Both the position numbers and the translations under genes were made by a program. DNA of 64,000 nt, taken from contig CAYMCO010000007.1 of the NCBI GenBank assembly GCA_964388955.1, positions 62,001 to 126,000 on the forward strand, read 5' to 3'. Shown one piece after another: positions 55,001 to 61,770 of the stretch (positions are counted from its first letter, which is position 1; each line of letters starts with the position of its first letter). This DNA is from CAYMCO01 sp964388955. Its GTDB lineage: Bacteria > Chloroflexota > Anaerolineae > Anaerolineales > E44-bin32. Below the pieces are notes generated by a model. It saw only the letters and a list, made by a program, of their open reading frames with translations. It searched no databases and was not told the origin of the DNA.

Positions 55001-55840
55001 GCCAGCGGGGACCTGGACATCGTCAGCATGATTGCTGCCGATGCAAAGACCATGGCCCGAGCGCAAGCCAGGTTCCCGGAGGAGCTTCACTACGTCCCCT
55101 ATCCTTCGACTTTCTACCTCACCTTTCTCGCCAACCGGCCGCCATTCGACGATGTCCGCGTGCGCAAAGCCTTCATCCACGCTGTCGATCGGGAAAGGTT
55201 GATCCAGGAGACGTCGCGTGGGCAGTACCGGCCCGCTGCGGGCGGCTTTGTGCCCCCGGGGATGCCGGGCCATTCCGAGGGCATTGGTCTGCCCTTCGAC
55301 CCCGACCGAGCTCGGCAGTATATGCGCGCCGCGGGTTTTGGGCGTGGAACCCGGTTCCCCCCGGTCACGCTCCTGACATCGGGTGGTGGGAAGGGCGATC
55401 CCAACGTGCGCTTTCTCTCCCGTGCATGGGGTGAGCATCTGGGCGTGGAGGTGATCCACGAGAGCGTGGATTGGGGGGAGTTCCTGCGCCGTGGCGACCA
55501 CGATCCGGCGCATCTCTCCCTGAGCGGCTGTTCGGCCGACTACCCCGACCCGGATTGCATGCTGCGGGTTGTGTTTCACAGCACAGAGGGATTCAACGCC
55601 TTGAATTGGTCGAATGATCGCTTCGATGCGCTTGTAGAAGCGGGCGCGCGGGCACTGGATCAAACCGAGCGCATTCGGCTGTATCGGGAGGCAGACCGGA
55701 TTCTCGTGGCGGAGGAGGCTGCGGTGATGCCCCTCGGGTACGCGATGGGCCGATATCTGAGCAAACCATGGGTGAAGATGCCGAAGGTCGCCCCACACAT
55801 GGTACGTCTCAAGGAGGTGGTCCTTGTGAGAGATTCGTAG
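52001..55840 (+). CDS. Cyclase-AAA ATPase-TPR protein with C-terminal family 5 solute-binding domain (array gene 6)
   Basis: From the ATG at 52001 (GAGGG upstream) the product is 1279 residues; an ATG at 51920 is in frame but adds an unrelated N terminus. The front is like gene 4: FSDIEGST, VDTQGDAFFFSFPRATDA, GMDVHRAARI, then a linker matching gene 4 and PVFVGRERELREL, with P-loop GGAGRGKTALMGEF and LLLDDLQWADSAS. The back (about residues 768-1279) is a family 5 solute-binding domain like genes 1 and 2 (RWEVGEGGRRYTFHL, RPPFDDVRVRKAFIHAVD, DYPDPDCML). It therefore joins a gene 4-type front to a gene 1-type back. There are no zinc ribbons and no signal peptide. Confidence 0.87.
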   Translation: MVENASWQGVPGGTVTFLFSDIEGSTELLKRLRDQYAALLADHRRILRAAVERWGGREVDTQGDAFFFSFPRATDALAAAVAAQRALASHHWPEGVEVRVRMGLHTGEPLVGEEGYVGMDVHRAARIAHAGHGGQVLLSETTTPLVQDQLPEGVEIIDLGRHRLKDMRRPERIAQLVIDGLPAAFPPLDSIEALPPEFPREFGPVELPAFLDEGDGEPEALPVFVGRERELRELMGHLEQSLAGDGRVVLLEGGAGRGKTALMGEFSRRAMKEDEWLLAIYGSCSAFTGAGDPYLPFREAMAMLAGEVEERWRANAIDREQAARLWKGMPQVARALVEHGRDLVGVFVSGGALLARLHMATGAGGGWIERLGKLAEGERTSRPILDRTGLFEQYESVVSEVAKRQPVLLLLDDLQWADSASVDMLFHLGRRLNGRRILILGAYRPEEVAGAREQDPHSLAAVIPEFKRLHGEILIDIGCNTEEEERQFVTSYLDLEPNHLPPAFRERLYQHTRGHPLFTVEVLRNLQERGDLRLDPDMGWVETRSLEWDVLPARVEGVIEERIDRLDPELREMLRIASVEGAQFTAQVLVELTELDARDLSEKLHQELERRHRLVQEDGFRDVDGRRLHRYRFRHDLFQQHVYSHLGEFERSELHARVGGVLEGLYGDEAENIAPQLARHFLRSGQWEKAVRYLLISGDRARMLYANREAVQFYTQALEYLRDAGRREEAVQTLLKLGLVHTAEFDTEAAETVYARAFALLDEMPEEVEPRPTRLPGAELRMAAAEPAHWDPVVIDDDISCFVVMQLFEGLTEVAPDQNVIPAAAGRWEVGEGGRRYTFHLRPNLSWSDGSPLTAQDFEYAWRRNLMQEAGRSHSNLLSVIRGSETGSLQAFEDSDALDVRSVDDHTLQVRLTRPSAYFPQLMALPEAFPAPRWNVEGQGGDWPDPNSLVCNGAYTIEDWRPGEHLVLSRNPQYSGRFPGNVERVDCAIIRDFELSFDAYASGDLDIVSMIAADAKTMARAQARFPEELHYVPYPSTFYLTFLANRPPFDDVRVRKAFIHAVDRERLIQETSRGQYRPAAGGFVPPGMPGHSEGIGLPFDPDRARQYMRAAGFGRGTRFPPVTLLTSGGGKGDPNVRFLSRAWGEHLGVEVIHESVDWGEFLRRGDHDPAHLSLSGCSADYPDPDCMLRVVFHSTEGFNALNWSNDRFDALVEAGARALDQTERIRLYREADRILVAEEAAVMPLGYAMGRYLSKPWVKMPKVAPHMVRLKEVVLVRDS

Positions 55841-55891
55841 TTCGAAGCCGGACTCGATGGTCTTCTAGAGCAAGAACCGAAGGAGGGCGCG

Positions 55892-56326
55892 ATGGCAGAG
55901 CGAGTATCACGTGAACACCCACTTGAGATCACCCGGAAACGGGCCTGGCTGCTCCTTTCCGTAGAAGAGGATGTCCTTGCCAAAGCAGACCTGAATAGCC
56001 TGTTTCTTGCTGGCGGGGACGACTATACGGTCATCCGCGTAGATGAGGTGAGGTTTGAGGATGGTGGGGAGCCCGGATGGAACGTCGTCATCCCTGTGGA
56101 TGCTAAGGATGACGATGCCTTCGGAGCCGCGAAGGAAAGGGTCGAGGCGCTCTTCGATACTTCAGCTAAGATCGCCGCCGTGGTGAAAGAAGGCGGACAT
56201 CACCCGTGGCCCCCGCACAATGCGCATGGGTACATCACTGAAGAAGAATTCCTTCGGGGCAGTCAAGAGTCAGATTTCTGGCACGGCCTGCAGGGCAACA
56301 GCCCCGGCCGGAACCCCTGGGGGTGA
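55892..56326 (+). CDS. Hypothetical protein (144 residues) after the cyclase array
   Basis: The ATG at 55892 follows GAAGGAGGG at ideal spacing, 51 bases after gene 6. The sequence is acidic and soluble, with an alternation of strands and helices (RAWLLLSVEEDVLAKADLNS, GWNVVIPVDAKDDDAFGAAKERVEALFD) that suggests a small alpha/beta fold, possibly ferredoxin-like. The C-terminal tail is rich in His, Trp and Pro (GGHHPWPPHNAHGYI). No family was recognised. Its position makes it a candidate accessory protein of the array. Confidence 0.65.
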   Translation: MAERVSREHPLEITRKRAWLLLSVEEDVLAKADLNSLFLAGGDDYTVIRVDEVRFEDGGEPGWNVVIPVDAKDDDAFGAAKERVEALFDTSAKIAAVVKEGGHHPWPPHNAHGYITEEEFLRGSQESDFWHGLQGNSPGRNPWG

Positions 56327-57143
56327 ATCCATCTCGAGGCTGAGAGAAGTCTCTGGCGTGGCACCCCGGGCAGGGCGTGCTCCGCTCCTCGAGATCGTAG
56401 GGGCAATTCACGAATTGCCCCTACGTGTGGCACGAGATGCCCCTCTCAGCGGCGGGCATCATCCCTGCTGCTTATGGGCCCACTGAGCGCGAGATATCCG
56501 TTCCGCCGTGGGTCAAGCGCATAGATATCTCCCCCAACTGGCAATGGTATTTGGAGCATGTCATCATGGACAGGGGTCTGGAACAAGGGAAGGGGACGGG
56601 GAGAGACGAGGGAACAGATCGATTTCGGTGAAAACCTTCGCATGCGCACCGAGATGCCGGGATGGCCCATTGTGCTTGCATGCATCATCCAATGACCTAC
56701 GGAGCGATTAGCGCATCGAGCTGTGCGAGTTCTCCGCCACGCGATCGCCCTGGTGTCGAGGGCGCCGACGAGTTGGGCCGCTCAACAGGGGTTGTTGAGA
56801 TCGATAGGCGAAGCATTTGTGCGCAGTTGGTGGCTCGCTGTGCTGGCAAGTCAAGGCCAAATATGCAATAATAGGCCGTGATTGTCGAGCATTCTGACGT
56901 GAGGGCCCATTTTTCGAGGGATGACCGCTCCACAGGGGCATGTTGCTGACAATTGCGAAACGGCCTCTCGCCTCGACGGAAGCGTTTGACAAGCTGCCCG
57001 AGCACGGGCCTGACACTGCGTTTTGATGGATCGTCAGGTGGATTGTCTCCTCTCATCCGACCGACCCCTGTCTGGACTTCGGTTCCCCCGGAAGGTCACG
57101 ATGAGCCGCGGCGGAAGCCGCTCCCAGGGGCTTAGGATCTATT
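56327..57143. other. Long intergenic region with a palindromic repeat
   Basis: About 820 bases contain no supported gene; the short frames have no ribosome-binding sites. It contains a perfect palindromic element (56396-56425) and, at 56864-56874, the 11-mer TGCAATAATAG that also occurs at 38027-38037 before array gene 2 and resembles an extended -10 promoter element. It should contain the promoter of the phosphatase-Crp unit. Confidence 0.5.
56396..56425. repeat. Perfect 14-bp palindrome (REP-like element)
   Basis: CGTAGGGGCAATTC (56396-56409) and its exact reverse complement (56412-56425) are separated by only two bases. Elements with this GTAGGGGCAATTC/GAATTGCCCCTAC core are, to my knowledge, dispersed in many bacterial genomes, so this may be a REP or MITE-type copy. 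It is the only copy noticed in the window. Confidence 0.75.
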
Positions 57144-58379
57144 ATGGTGCACGAAGCAATTTCGCAGGTCCCGCTTTTCTCCTCCCTTCCTGAGGGCGAG
57201 CTGGAGTATCTGGCTGGCAAGCTGGACGCGGTGGAGGTCGAGGAGGGTTCCCTGCTGCTCCGGGAGGGGGAGAAGGACAGGCGCTATTTCATTCTGCTGG
57301 AAGGGGAGGTGGAGGTTATCAAGGCGTTGGGCACGCCGGATGAACGCTCACTGGGGGTGCGCGGCAAGGGGTCAATTCTCGGGGAGATGAGCCTGTTCAG
57401 CGAGAACAGTCAGCACACGGCCAGCGTGCGGGCGCTTACATCGCTGCGGCTGATGGAGGTGCCGCACAGTGAACTGGACGCTCTGCTGCGCCGGCAGCCG
57501 AACTTCGCCTACCGCGTGCTGCGGGTGCTGAGCCAGCGCTTGGAGGAGTCCGAGAACATCACCATCCGCGATCTGCGGCGGAAGAATCGGGAACTGCGTC
57601 AGGCTTACGAGGAGCTCAAGGCCGCCCAGGCGCAGATTATCGAAAAGGAACGCTTGGAGCGCGAGCTCGAGGTGGCGCGACAGATTCAGATGGGTATCCT
57701 TCCGGGCAGGTTGCCGACATGCCCGGAGTTCGAGTTCGGCGCCCGGGTGATCCCGATGGCAGCGGTGGGTGGGGATTTCTTTGATGTCATCCGTATCAAT
57801 TCCGATCGATGGGGCATCGCAGTGGGCGATGTCACGGATCACGGAGTGCCCGCGGCGCTGCTGATGGCGATGACCGTCACTCTGCTGCGGGCTGAAGCAC
57901 GGCGGGCCGAAGGCCCGGCGGAGGTTCTGCGGCAAATCAACCGTCATCTGTTGGAAATGGAGGGCACGGGGATGTTTGTCACCCTGCTCTATGGGGAGTT
58001 GAGCTGTGAGACCCGCCAGTTCAAGTACGCTCGCGCAGGTCACGAGATCCCAATCCTGATCCGAGGGGCGGCGCAGGCCACGCTTCCCGAGCACGCCGTC
58101 GGCCAACCGCTGGGCCTGGTCGATGATCTCAAGCTGGACGAAGGGACGATCACGTTGCCGCCAAGGGGGCTGTTCTTCTTGTACTCCGACGGTGTCACCG
58201 AAACCATCGACGAATCGGGTGGGCGCTTCGGGCAGGAGCACCTCATCGCTGCCCTGCGCGGTGGGGTAGATCAGCCGGCCGCAGAAGTCTGTGATCTCGT
58301 TTGGCAAACGCTCGAGGCCTTCCGGGGCGGGGAGGTCCAGCACGACGACGTCACGTTGATGACCATAAGGGTGAAATAG
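57144..58379 (+). CDS. Cyclic-nucleotide-binding domain-SpoIIE-type PP2C phosphatase
   Basis: Residues 1-125 are a cyclic-nucleotide-binding domain (YFILLEGEVEV, GSILGEMSLFSENSQHTASVRA). At the position of the cyclic-phosphate Arg there is His, so classical binding is doubtful. A coiled coil (about 145-190; NRELRQAYEELKAAQAQIIEKERLE in part) links it to a PP2C phosphatase of the RsbU/SpoIIE type with metal motifs GGDFFDV, GDVTDHGVPAALLMAM and HDDVT. AGGA lies before the ATG. Such phosphatases usually dephosphorylate anti-sigma antagonist proteins. It forms an operon with the Crp gene four bases downstream. Confidence 0.9.
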   Translation: MVHEAISQVPLFSSLPEGELEYLAGKLDAVEVEEGSLLLREGEKDRRYFILLEGEVEVIKALGTPDERSLGVRGKGSILGEMSLFSENSQHTASVRALTSLRLMEVPHSELDALLRRQPNFAYRVLRVLSQRLEESENITIRDLRRKNRELRQAYEELKAAQAQIIEKERLERELEVARQIQMGILPGRLPTCPEFEFGARVIPMAAVGGDFFDVIRINSDRWGIAVGDVTDHGVPAALLMAMTVTLLRAEARRAEGPAEVLRQINRHLLEMEGTGMFVTLLYGELSCETRQFKYARAGHEIPILIRGAAQATLPEHAVGQPLGLVDDLKLDEGTITLPPRGLFFLYSDGVTETIDESGGRFGQEHLIAALRGGVDQPAAEVCDLVWQTLEAFRGGEVQHDDVTLMTIRVK

Positions 58380-58383
58380 ATCG

Positions 58384-59088
58384 ATGCGTGGGGGCGCCAA
58401 AGTGGGATCAGATCTATTCGAATATCTGGCTACAGTCCCCCTGCTGGAAGGCATCGACCAGGCCGCGTTGCGCGGCCTTGCCCGCTCTGCCCGAGTTCGC
58501 CACCTATCCAAAGGCGAGCTGCTCTTCAGCCAGCTGGACCCCGCGGATGCCGTGTACATCGTGCGCCGGGGCGGCATCGCCATTTTCCTGGCCACGCCGG
58601 ATGGCCGGGAACTGGTCATCAACGAGATGCTACCCGGGGATTGCTTTGGGGAGCTCTCGTTGTTGACGGATCAATCGCGATCTACCGGGGCGGAGGCCCG
58701 GGAGGCCAGCGAGGTCATCTGGATCTCCCATCAGGATTTCATGCGCGCCCTGCAGGGTGAACCGGAGTTGATGCGGCGCGTATTGGAGACCACCGCCGAC
58801 CGCCTGCGGACCAGCAGCGAGCGGGAGAGCGCCCTGGCGTTTCTGGATTCCTCGGCGCGCTTGGCGCGTGTGCTGCTCCAGCTTGAGACGCAGGAGAAAG
58901 CAGAAGGCGCGGTGCACGTCACCCATGAGGAGCTGGCGCAGTTTGTGGGCCTGGCGCGGCAGACCGTGTCGGAGAAGTTGGGGCGCTGGCGCCGGCAGGG
59001 CTGGGTCAGGACCGGTCGCGGTAAGATCGAGATACTGCGGCGTGATCGGCTGGAACGCCAGGCGCGGAAGGCGCTCAACGAAGGCTGA
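58384..59088 (+). CDS. Crp/Fnr family transcription regulator
   Basis: The 234-residue protein has a cyclic-nucleotide-binding domain with FGELSLLTDQSRSTGAEA, which keeps the Glu, Arg and Ser that bind cAMP in E. coli Crp. No Fnr-type cysteines are present. After a dimer helix comes the winged helix HVTHEELAQFVGLARQTVSEKL. In the recognition helix the Arg that reads bp 5 (R180 in E. coli) is kept, but E181 is Gln and R185 is Glu. A palindrome matching such a change lies just downstream. It is translated right after the phosphatase. Confidence 0.92.
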   Translation: MRGGAKVGSDLFEYLATVPLLEGIDQAALRGLARSARVRHLSKGELLFSQLDPADAVYIVRRGGIAIFLATPDGRELVINEMLPGDCFGELSLLTDQSRSTGAEAREASEVIWISHQDFMRALQGEPELMRRVLETTADRLRTSSERESALAFLDSSARLARVLLQLETQEKAEGAVHVTHEELAQFVGLARQTVSEKLGRWRRQGWVRTGRGKIEILRRDRLERQARKALNEG

Positions 59089-59108
59089 AGGAAATCCGGT
59101 CCCGGAAT

Positions 59109-59151
59109 TGTCACCTGGCTGACAGACAGCGGGCGGCGGGTGCGCTATATT
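59109..59151 (+). promoter_or_regulatory. Promoter with Crp-like operator centred at -41.5
   Basis: TGTCA (59109-59113) and TGACA (59120-59124) form an inverted repeat with a 6-base spacer, the geometry of Crp sites (TGTGA-N6-TCACA). A -10 (TATATT, 59146-59151) and a weak -35 (CAGACA, 59123-59128) are 17 bases apart. With a start at A59158, the operator centre is exactly -41.5, the class II activation position. The weak -35 is also typical of activator-dependent promoters. Confidence 0.6.
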
Positions 59152-59164
59152 TGGGACACAATGG

Positions 59165-59192
59165 TCCGGGGAGGGGTGGCCAACTCCCCGGA
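59165..59192 (+). other. 5' leader hairpin of the small-protein gene
   Basis: TCCGGGGAG (59165-59173) pairs perfectly with CTCCCCGGA (59184-59192). It lies at the start of the predicted transcript, about 65 bases before the start codon, where it may stabilise the mRNA. Confidence 0.5.
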
Positions 59193-59257
59193 TCTGGAAG
59201 CAGCAGGCGAAATCTACGCCCTGGGCCTAGAGGAAGTGCATGAAAGGAGGCAGCACG

Positions 59258-59467
59258 ATGTCCGAGGACAGAAGCAAGCTTATTGAGAGGGTGATCGGCC
59301 GCCTGACCGATCTGCGCATGCAGCTCAACCCTGAGGAGCGCGCCATCTTGGACTCGTTCGTCCTGGGGGAGGGTGAGGTCACAGCGCATGCCTTCGATCC
59401 AGGAGCCGTGACCCCGCGTGTGACCCTTGACAAGGATCAGCACGTTTACAAGCTCGTCGACATCTAA
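59258..59467 (+). CDS. Small hypothetical protein (69 residues)
   Basis: The ATG at 59258 follows AAAGGAGG at seven bases; an in-frame ATG at 59240 overlaps that ribosome-binding site. The first half is a charged amphipathic helix (SKLIERVIGRLTDLRMQLN). A short EEMAR-like acidic segment and a GEGE turn follow, and the tail (RVTLDKDQHVYKLVDI) is beta-like. The leader-plus-tail look recalls precursor peptides, but no modification enzyme other than a protease is near. It is the first gene after the Crp-like operator and is separated from the GAF gene by a hairpin. Confidence 0.6.
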   Translation: MSEDRSKLIERVIGRLTDLRMQLNPEERAILDSFVLGEGEVTAHAFDPGAVTPRVTLDKDQHVYKLVDI

Positions 59468-59496
59468 CCCGATACTGACGTGCCTTGTGAGAGATG

Positions 59497-59522
59497 CCCA
59501 GAAGAGCGCCCGTTCTTCTGGG
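59497..59522 (+). terminator. Hairpin between the small gene and the GAF gene
   Basis: CCCAGAAGA (59497-59505) pairs perfectly with TCTTCTGGG (59514-59522). No T-run follows, so it is more likely a partial terminator or mRNA 3'-end stabiliser that would leave more of the small-gene message than of the downstream genes. Confidence 0.45.
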
Positions 59523-59678
59523 TGTCCCCGCGGTTAAGCTGCGGTGGCGGATATTGCCCTGGCCGCCGTCGGGACCTGCGGTTTAGTGTGCCTCACTCAG
59601 GCGCTGGCCGCGCCCGATCGCGGCGGATTTATTCCGAGGCGGGGCGCAGAGGCGTGAAAGAACAGGGAGGTATAGCAT

Positions 59679-60461
59679 ATGCCACAGGATGCCGAGCCCA
59701 GCAGGCGGATAAGGCGCCAACTCTCCTCGCTGGTCGATGTGGTTCAGGCCAGCGGCGCCTCGCTGCTGCCCACCTCCTCGGATCAACTGCTGGCGTCGAT
59801 CGTTGAGGCCGCGGCGCGCATGTTTGGAGCCGCAGCGGCATCCATCGCCTTGGTGGTGCAAGAGGAAGAGGTCCTTGAGTTTCGGGTGGCCTACGGAAGC
59901 GGGAATGAGGAGGTCGTCGGACAGCGCATCCCACTCGACGCCGGGATCGCCGGCTACGTGGCCATGACCGGCCAGCCCATCGCCGTCTCGGATGTGAAGC
60001 GGGACCCTCGGTTCGAGCAGGATTTCGCGGAAAGCACCGGATATGTACCCGATTCCATTCTGGCCACCCCGCTCGTGTGGGAAGAGCGGGTGATCGGGGT
60101 AATGGAGGTGCTGGACAAGGTCGACGCGCCCTCCTTTGGCATGCAGGATATGGAACTGATGGGCATTTTTGCCCAGCAGGCCGCCATCGCCATCCGGCAG
60201 TCTCAAGTGCATGAGGCCTTGGATCGAGCGCTGCAGGCGGGGCTGTCCGAGATCGCATCGGGCGCAGATTCCCTTGATATCGCAGAGCTGCTCGAGAGCC
60301 TCGCCGCACATCCGGAGAGCGATCCGGCGACGGCCGAGTTGGCTCAGATCGGCACGCTGCTGGCTGGCCTTAGCCAAGCAGGGGATGCGGAGAGAGCGCT
60401 CTGCATCCAGGTGCTGAGCGCTTTCGATAACTACATCCGCTCTATACATTTCGGCCTCTAG
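59679..60461 (+). CDS. GAF-domain sensor protein
   Basis: The 260-residue protein has one GAF domain (about residues 38-180): AAARMFGAAAASIALV, DAGIAGYVAMTGQPIAVSDV, ILATPLVWEERVIGVMEVLDKV. No output domain is recognisable; the C-terminal 80 residues are helical. GAF domains bind small ligands including cyclic nucleotides, but no specific residue set proves this here. GGGAGG precedes the ATG. It is probably cotranscribed with the protease downstream. Confidence 0.85.
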   Translation: MPQDAEPSRRIRRQLSSLVDVVQASGASLLPTSSDQLLASIVEAAARMFGAAAASIALVVQEEEVLEFRVAYGSGNEEVVGQRIPLDAGIAGYVAMTGQPIAVSDVKRDPRFEQDFAESTGYVPDSILATPLVWEERVIGVMEVLDKVDAPSFGMQDMELMGIFAQQAAIAIRQSQVHEALDRALQAGLSEIASGADSLDIAELLESLAAHPESDPATAELAQIGTLLAGLSQAGDAERALCIQVLSAFDNYIRSIHFGL

Positions 60462-60505
60462 GCGAGGCAGGAGCGAGGCCCGCGGATTGGACTGTAACCG
60501 GCGAG

Positions 60506-61360
60506 ATGAGTGAGAAACCCCGGCCCGCCTGGTCGACTCAGTTCTCGGAAGAGGCGCTTCAGCAGCTCCAGGCCATGGGCCCCATCTCGGAAGTCACCCG
60601 CGAATGGGCTTGGGGCGGGAGCTCCGGCGCGGGTGTGTGCGTCGCGGTGGTTGACAGCGGCATCGAACCCGATCATCCCGCAGTGGGGGGCCGCCTGAGG
60701 GGCGCCGTCAGCGTGGCGATGGATCCGGCTGGGACGGGGGAGGCGGCCGTTACGGAAGATGACCCTCCCCAAGACCTCTGCGGCCATGGCACCGCATGTG
60801 CCGGAATCATCCATTCGCTGGCGCCGGACGCGGAGTTGTACAGCATCCGGGTGCTGGGGAGAGATCTCAAAGGCAAGGGGACGCAATTCGCGGCCGGTCT
60901 GCGCTGGGCAATCGAGCATCAGATGCACGTGATCAACCTCAGCCTGAGCACCTCGCGCGCGCAGTATTTTGGTCTCTTCCACGATTTGGCGGACAAGGCC
61001 TACTTCCAGAATATCATCCTGGTCTCGGCGGCCAACAACTTCCCGATCCCCTCCTACCCATCGCTGTATTCCTCGGTAGTCTCGGTGGCGGCGCACGATG
61101 AGAAGGACCCCTTCACCTACTACTACAACCCGGCCCCCCCTGTGGAGTTCGGCGCCCCGGGCATCGATCTGCGCGTCGCCTGGCGGGAGAAGAGCTATGT
61201 CACCACCACCGGGAACAGCTTTGCCGCCCCGCACATCGCCGGCATCGTGACACTGATTCGGGCCCTGCATCCCGATCTCACGCCTTTCCAGATGAAGACC
61301 GTGCTCTACGCCTGTGCCAGCAATATCCATGCGCGAGAATCGCCGGGGGTGCCCAAGTAG
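60506..61360 (+). CDS. Subtilisin-like serine protease (S8) without signal peptide
   Basis: The 284-residue product has the full catalytic triad: Asp in VAVVDSGIEPDHP, His in CGHGTACAGII and Ser in GNSFAAPHIAG, with the oxyanion Asn in SAANNF. It has no signal peptide and no propeptide of usual length, so it is probably cytoplasmic. Cytoplasmic subtilases include intracellular regulators and RiPP maturation enzymes. It lies 44 bases after the GAF gene with a weak ribosome-binding site. Confidence 0.92.
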   Translation: MSEKPRPAWSTQFSEEALQQLQAMGPISEVTREWAWGGSSGAGVCVAVVDSGIEPDHPAVGGRLRGAVSVAMDPAGTGEAAVTEDDPPQDLCGHGTACAGIIHSLAPDAELYSIRVLGRDLKGKGTQFAAGLRWAIEHQMHVINLSLSTSRAQYFGLFHDLADKAYFQNIILVSAANNFPIPSYPSLYSSVVSVAAHDEKDPFTYYYNPAPPVEFGAPGIDLRVAWREKSYVTTTGNSFAAPHIAGIVTLIRALHPDLTPFQMKTVLYACASNIHARESPGVPK

Positions 61361-61770
61361 CCCTCCGACTTCCCCCTGAACTCTCCTCTGAAGGGGCCTG
61401 GGGCCAACTCACCAAGTGCCGCCTTGTTCGGTTGGGTGCGTTCCATCCTGGCGGGCGATCTGACACGGCAGACTCGTGCCTGCCGCAGCCTGTCAACAAC
61501 ACAGGCCAGGCCTCTCGATACACGCCTCGCTCGGCTCGCCGCCGCTCGAGATGCGGCCTGCTTCGCACGTTCCGATTGTGGGGAGGCGCATCTCGAGTGC
61601 CGAGTGGTGGAACCACGAGGTGTATCCAGAAAAGCGCCGTACATTCACTCTCAAGGGGCCGCGCCCCCTGAAATGGAACGCGCCCTTTCGGTTTGGAGGA
61701 TTGACCGGCGCGAGTAGAATAGGACGGCGAAGGGGATCTGCAGGGCAATGTAGGGAACTCGGAGATTCGC
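61361..61770. other. Intergenic region before the glycosyltransferase
   Basis: About 410 bases without a supported gene. Near its end TTGGAG (61693-61698) and TAGAAT (61715-61720), 16 bases apart, form a possible promoter for the next gene. Several short GC-rich inverted repeats are seen, none with a clear terminator tail. Confidence 0.45.

Noticed and set aside
52568..55798. A 1076-codon open frame antisense to array gene 6
   Set aside because: It is a by-product of GC-rich codon bias. Its translation is rich in His, Arg, Pro and Gln with no motifs, while the plus strand encodes clear cyclase, ATPase and binding domains.
34073..55840. Array genes as split or fused pieces of ABC transporters
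   Set aside because: No permease or transport ATPase genes are nearby. The P-loop domains are of the AAA/STAND type with DLHWAD or DNFEH motifs and lack the ABC signature.
56425..56631. A 68-codon frame in the long intergenic region
   Set aside because: There is no ribosome-binding site, it begins inside the palindromic repeat, and no recognisable features are present.
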